Positions 56,513 through 59,780 of a stretch of DNA of 59,780 nucleotides are shown in pieces. The DNA comes from Methanonatronarchaeales archaeon (GTDB lineage Archaea; Halobacteriota; Methanonatronarchaeia; JAANXF01), in the NCBI GenBank assembly GCA_018263395.1, contig JAANXF010000005.1:1-59780 (forward strand), given 5' to 3'. Position numbers and translations under genes: made by a program. Positions within the stretch are counted from its first letter, which is position 1. The number at the start of each line of letters is the position of its first letter. The notes under the pieces are model-generated. The model was not told where the DNA came from, ran no database searches, and saw only the letters and a list, made by a program, of their open reading frames with translations.

Positions 56513-58795
56513 ATGGATTCTGTAACCAGACCGGAAGAGAGAGACGCTCCTGAGCAGGATCTGGGCGGCGAGGAGGTAGAGGCGCTTTCAGACAACGCAA
56601 AACGCATTTTGGAGCAGCGGTACCTCCTGCGGAACGAGGACCGGGAGGTGATTGAGACTCCTGCCCAGCTCTTCGGGCGCGTCGCGAAGGACGTCGCCTC
56701 CGCCAACGAGCGGTACGACGACGACCGGAGCGTGGACGGCGAGGCCGAGGAGTTCTACGACCTCCTTACGAACCTGGAGTTCGTACCCAACTCGCCCACC
56801 CTGATGAATGCGGGCACGGACATACAGCAGCTCTCCGCCTGCTTCGTGCTGCCGGTTCCGGACTCTATGGATGGCATCTATGGCTCCATCCACCACACCG
56901 CCATGGTCCACCAGTCCGGTGGCGGAACCGGTTTCTCGTTCTCCAGGCTACGGCCTGAGGGAGACGTCGTGAGGTCCACCGGCGGCGTGGCCTCCGGACC
57001 TATCTCCTTTATGGAGGTCTTCAACAAGTCCACAGACGTCATCAAGCAGGGCGGCAAGCGGAGAGGAGCCAACATGGGGATGTTGCGCGTCGACCACCCC
57101 GACATAGAGCGCTTCATAACCGCGAAGGACGACAACGAGGCACTCACGAACTTCAACATCTCCGTGGCACTCACAGAGGAGTTCATGGAGGCCGTCGGGA
57201 ACGGTGAGCGGCTCCCGCTCCGGAACCCGCGCAGCGGAGAGGTGGTCGACCACGCCGACTCAAAGGCCCTTTTCGACAGGATAGCGGAGCAGGCTCATAA
57301 GAACGGGGAGCCCGGCATAGTCTTCATCGACCGGGTGAACCGAGACAACCCGTTTCCGGTGGAGGGACCGGACGACGAGCACTGGATAGAGTCCACGAAC
57401 CCGTGCGGAGAGCAGCCCCTGGAGCCCTTCGAGGCCTGCAACCTGGGCCACGTCAACCTGGCCCTCGCCGCGAAGAATACCGCCGCCGGGTACGAGGTGG
57501 ACTGGGACCACATCGCCCGAGTCGTGGACTCCGGCGTGAGATTCTTGGACAACGTCGTGGACGTGTGCGAGTTCCCGCTGCAGGAGATTAGGGACACGGT
57601 CTCTGCGAACCGAAAGATCGGGCTCGGGGTGATGGGGTTCCACGACCTGCTGCTGAAGCTCGGCGTCCCGTACGACTCCGAGGAGGCCCTGGGGGTCGCG
57701 GACGAAGTCATGGGGTTCATCAAGGAGCGCGCGGAGGAGGCCTCCCGCAGAATAGCGGAGGAGCGCGGCAGCTTCCCCAACTGGGGAGAATCCAGGTTCG
57801 ACGGGCCCCGCAGGAACGCCACGCTGACCACCATCGCCCCGACCGGAACAACCGGCATGATTGCGGGGGTCTCGAACGGGATCGAGCCCCTGTTCGCCCT
57901 CAGCTACGTCAAGAACGTGATGGACGGACAGCAGCTCGTCGAGACAAACGACCACTTCGAGGAGGTGGCGAGGGACCGCGGGTTCTACAGCGAGGAGCTG
58001 ATTAGACAGGTAGCCGAGGAGGGCTCGGTGCAGGGTGTCGAGGGAGTTCCGGAGGACGTCCGGAGGGTCTTCGTGACGGCCCACGACATAACGCCGGAGT
58101 GGCACGTCAGGATACAGGCCGCGTTCCAGGCACACGTCGACAACGCGGTCTCCAAGACCATCAACTTCCCGGAGAGCGCGACGGTCGGCGACGTCGAGGA
58201 TGCGTACACGCTGGCCTACGAGACGGGGTGCAAGGGCCTGACGATTTACAGGGACGGCTCCCGGGACGAGCAGGTGATGGAGACGAAGAGGTCCCGGGAC
58301 GAGAAGAGCGCGGACGACGCCTCACTCGGGCCCAGGGAGCGCCCAGACATCGTCACAGGTGAGACGGAGAAGCTGAAGGTGGGTTGTGGCAAGAACCTGT
58401 ACCTCACCTGCAACACGGACGGCGAGGGGCTGTTCGAGGTGTTCGCCCAGCTCGGCAAGTCGGGCGGCTGCGTGGTCTCGTTGACGGAGGCAAACACCCG
58501 GCTGATATCCCTAGCGCTGCGGGCCGGCGTGGCGTCGGAGGAGATAATCAAACAGCTCAAGGGAATCCGGTGCCCCGAGCCCATGTTCGACGGCGACGGC
58601 GGCATGATTTACAGCTGCGCCGACGCCATCGCGAAGTCGATGGAGCGCTTCGTCGCCTCGGTGCACGACGGCCAGCTCAGGATCACCGACTTCGACAAGG
58701 GCCGGTGCCCCGAGTGCCCCGACTGCGGAGCCATGCTCGTCTTCAAGGAAGGATGTGCAGTGTGCGAGGCGTGCGGGTATAGCAAGTGTGACTAG
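56513..58795 (+). CDS. nrdJ: Adenosylcobalamin-dependent ribonucleotide reductase (class II)
   Basis: The 760-residue protein has the active-site motif NPCGEQPLEPFEACNLG, MNAGTDIQQLSACFVLPV, KRRGANMGMLRVDHPDI and ATLTTIAPTGTTGMIAGVSN. A TSCPD-type domain follows (LYLTCNTDGEGLFEVFAQLG), with a zinc ribbon at the end (CPECPDCGAMLVFKEGCAVC). It makes deoxyribonucleotides with a B12 radical and works with or without oxygen. The promoter is directly upstream; it is a single-gene unit. Confidence 0.95.
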   Translation: MDSVTRPEERDAPEQDLGGEEVEALSDNAKRILEQRYLLRNEDREVIETPAQLFGRVAKDVASANERYDDDRSVDGEAEEFYDLLTNLEFVPNSPTLMNAGTDIQQLSACFVLPVPDSMDGIYGSIHHTAMVHQSGGGTGFSFSRLRPEGDVVRSTGGVASGPISFMEVFNKSTDVIKQGGKRRGANMGMLRVDHPDIERFITAKDDNEALTNFNISVALTEEFMEAVGNGERLPLRNPRSGEVVDHADSKALFDRIAEQAHKNGEPGIVFIDRVNRDNPFPVEGPDDEHWIESTNPCGEQPLEPFEACNLGHVNLALAAKNTAAGYEVDWDHIARVVDSGVRFLDNVVDVCEFPLQEIRDTVSANRKIGLGVMGFHDLLLKLGVPYDSEEALGVADEVMGFIKERAEEASRRIAEERGSFPNWGESRFDGPRRNATLTTIAPTGTTGMIAGVSNGIEPLFALSYVKNVMDGQQLVETNDHFEEVARDRGFYSEELIRQVAEEGSVQGVEGVPEDVRRVFVTAHDITPEWHVRIQAAFQAHVDNAVSKTINFPESATVGDVEDAYTLAYETGCKGLTIYRDGSRDEQVMETKRSRDEKSADDASLGPRERPDIVTGETEKLKVGCGKNLYLTCNTDGEGLFEVFAQLGKSGGCVVSLTEANTRLISLALRAGVASEEIIKQLKGIRCPEPMFDGDGGMIYSCADAIAKSMERFVASVHDGQLRITDFDKGRCPECPDCGAMLVFKEGCAVCEACGYSKCD

Positions 58796-58944
58796 AGGGA
58801 TGGTGTACCGGGAGGGAGCGGGGTGTCGTTCCCTTCTTAGTTCACCCAATTCTCCTGATTATGAGATTACCGGAGGATGGTGGGGGCTGAGTTGAGGTCA
58901 AAGCTTGAATATTAGAAGCCTTGAGATTAGATGACTAAAATTAG

Positions 58945-59702
58945 ATGACTAAAGTAACACTCAAGGGTGAGCTGCATTCAAGTAAAGAGGATCTTCAACA
59001 GGAGATTGAACTACTAAAGGAAAATCCTGATGTTCTATTTCTTGAGGGGTCCGACCCTTGGAAAAAGCCTAAAAACATACCACAGTATAGGCTTTGGGAA
59101 TCGTGGTATTCGTTAGCATTCAAGCTTTTTTACATAATGTCTAGTAAGATATATACTGATAAAATGGTTCTTTATCATATCGCTGAGGTCCAGAATACTA
59201 AAATTAAGTACACTAGAGAGACTGATCAAGACATATTAGAAAACGCCTCTACGAAAGAGAAGTTCGGCGGACTTTTGGTTACTTCTATAGGGATAACGCT
59301 TGGAATCTTTCTCTCTTTGGTATCGAGTTTTCCGGTATCTCTCCCATATTCTCTTTTAATACCGCTAGGGCCACTTGCTGCCTTGGTTGGTTTAAGAAAA
59401 ATTGAATCGATAAAAAGTAACCCTAGGAATAGAAACAAGATTATTGCTGAAAAGATTGTCGGAGAACTTGATGAGGCTGAACGGTTCTTGCTATTATAGG
59501 AGATGACCACGTTGATCGAGTTAAATCTCATCTGCCCGAATCGTTGGATATAGAGGTTAAAGAAACATTGTGTAACTCTCTCACAAAAAAAATACGTCCA
59601 TCTTGGAAAAATATTTTTTGTATTAGCTTCACTATGGGCAGTAATTTCCTATTTATAGTTATTGACATTACTCTTTTATTATCTGTGTCCAGAATTTCTT
59701 GA
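58945..59702 (+). pseudogene. TraB/PrgY-like membrane protein with an apparent frameshift
   Basis: The first frame (58945-59499) starts TKVTLKGELHSSKEDLQQEI and LLKENPDVLFLEGSDPWKKP, with the GE.H and P-D-x-L-F-L-E-G motifs of the TraB family, then two membrane helices. Another frame continues TVLAIIGDDHVDRVKSHLPE, the typical second motif of the family, to a further membrane segment and a TGA at 59700-59702. One extra A at 59480-59481 joins them. The gene is AT-rich and unlike the core genes, so it was probably acquired. Confidence 0.6.
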
Positions 59703-59780
59703 TCCAGCTCTGTGCGAATGTTTTTCTCTTTGAGTATTTTTCGAAGAGTTTTTTGATAGTTTGTTTGAATTGTTGAAGGT
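59668..59780 (-). CDS. C-terminal end of a basic protein, possibly a transposase (partial)
   Basis: The minus-strand frame enters from beyond the window and ends at a TAA (59668-59670). The visible residues read LQQFKQTIKKLFEKYSKRKT, FAQSWIKKFWTQIIKE: basic and aromatic, as at the ends of some archaeal transposases. It converges on and overlaps the end of the TraB-like gene by about 35 bases. Too short to identify. Confidence 0.4.
   Translation of the reverse strand, partial: LQQFKQTIKKLFEKYSKRKTFAQSWIKKFWTQIIKE

Overview
The window is archaeal and high in GC. It encodes release factor aRF1 (NIKS and GGQ motifs), elongation factor 1-beta, CDP-archaeol synthase, a Tes-type tetraether lipid synthase, TYW1, a DUF357 protein and tRNAs with bulge-helix-bulge introns. 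Acidic proteins, a split NuoJ, fused NuoCD, a zinc-finger gene next to EF-1-beta, and many PIN, TumE and surface-anchor genes all point to a halophilic euryarchaeon in or near Halobacteria. The exact lineage cannot be read from the sequence.

Region 1 (1-26.6 kb) is dense, intact core sequence. It holds a vWA membrane protein, a MoaD-ModE fusion, a DNA glycosylase and a chorismate-lyase-like gene. A complex I operon follows (nuoA-B-CD-H-I-J1-J2-K, two extra-type antiporter subunits around a 75-residue protein, then nuoM and nuoN), with no NADH-input subunits EFG. After it come PEBP and VOC proteins, tRNA-Met(CAU) with an intron, rpiA-surE, a zinc finger with EF-1-beta and mscS, and argF-purD-pyrE-carS divergent from tes.

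Region 2 (26.6-48.2 kb) is accessory and partly decayed. It starts with a frameshifted cytochrome c, a transposase remnant, a quinone-type methyltransferase, YchF, tRNA-Glu and a cytochrome c maturation cluster (CcmE with CxxxY, broken ccmF). From 33.4 to 41 kb toxin-antitoxin modules (three TumA-TumE type, three PIN type) alternate with repeated 3' ends of surface-protein genes that encode the same transmembrane tail. Further on are a GT39-like glycosyltransferase, an HTH/MazF-like pair, a PGF-pre-PGF surface glycoprotein, a VapBC pair and a tRNA-Leu(UAA) carrying a 124-nt intron in its D-loop. At least nine +1/-1 indels interrupt genes in the accessory regions; I saw none in the core regions.

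Region 3 (48.2-58.8 kb) returns to core genes: a PD-(D/E)xK protein, the coupled set aRF1-argS-TYW1, an AT-rich NucS-like gene, a translin-like stub, DNA ligase and a B12-dependent ribonucleotide reductase. The last kilobase is AT-rich, with a frameshifted TraB-like gene.

Four kinds of repeat run across the window: perfect hairpins with three-base loops (three of them inside argS), 94-bp units ending in copies of tRNA 3' ends beside two tRNA genes, anchor-tail repeats around the toxin-antitoxin modules, and a pair of about 90-bp inverted-repeat elements.
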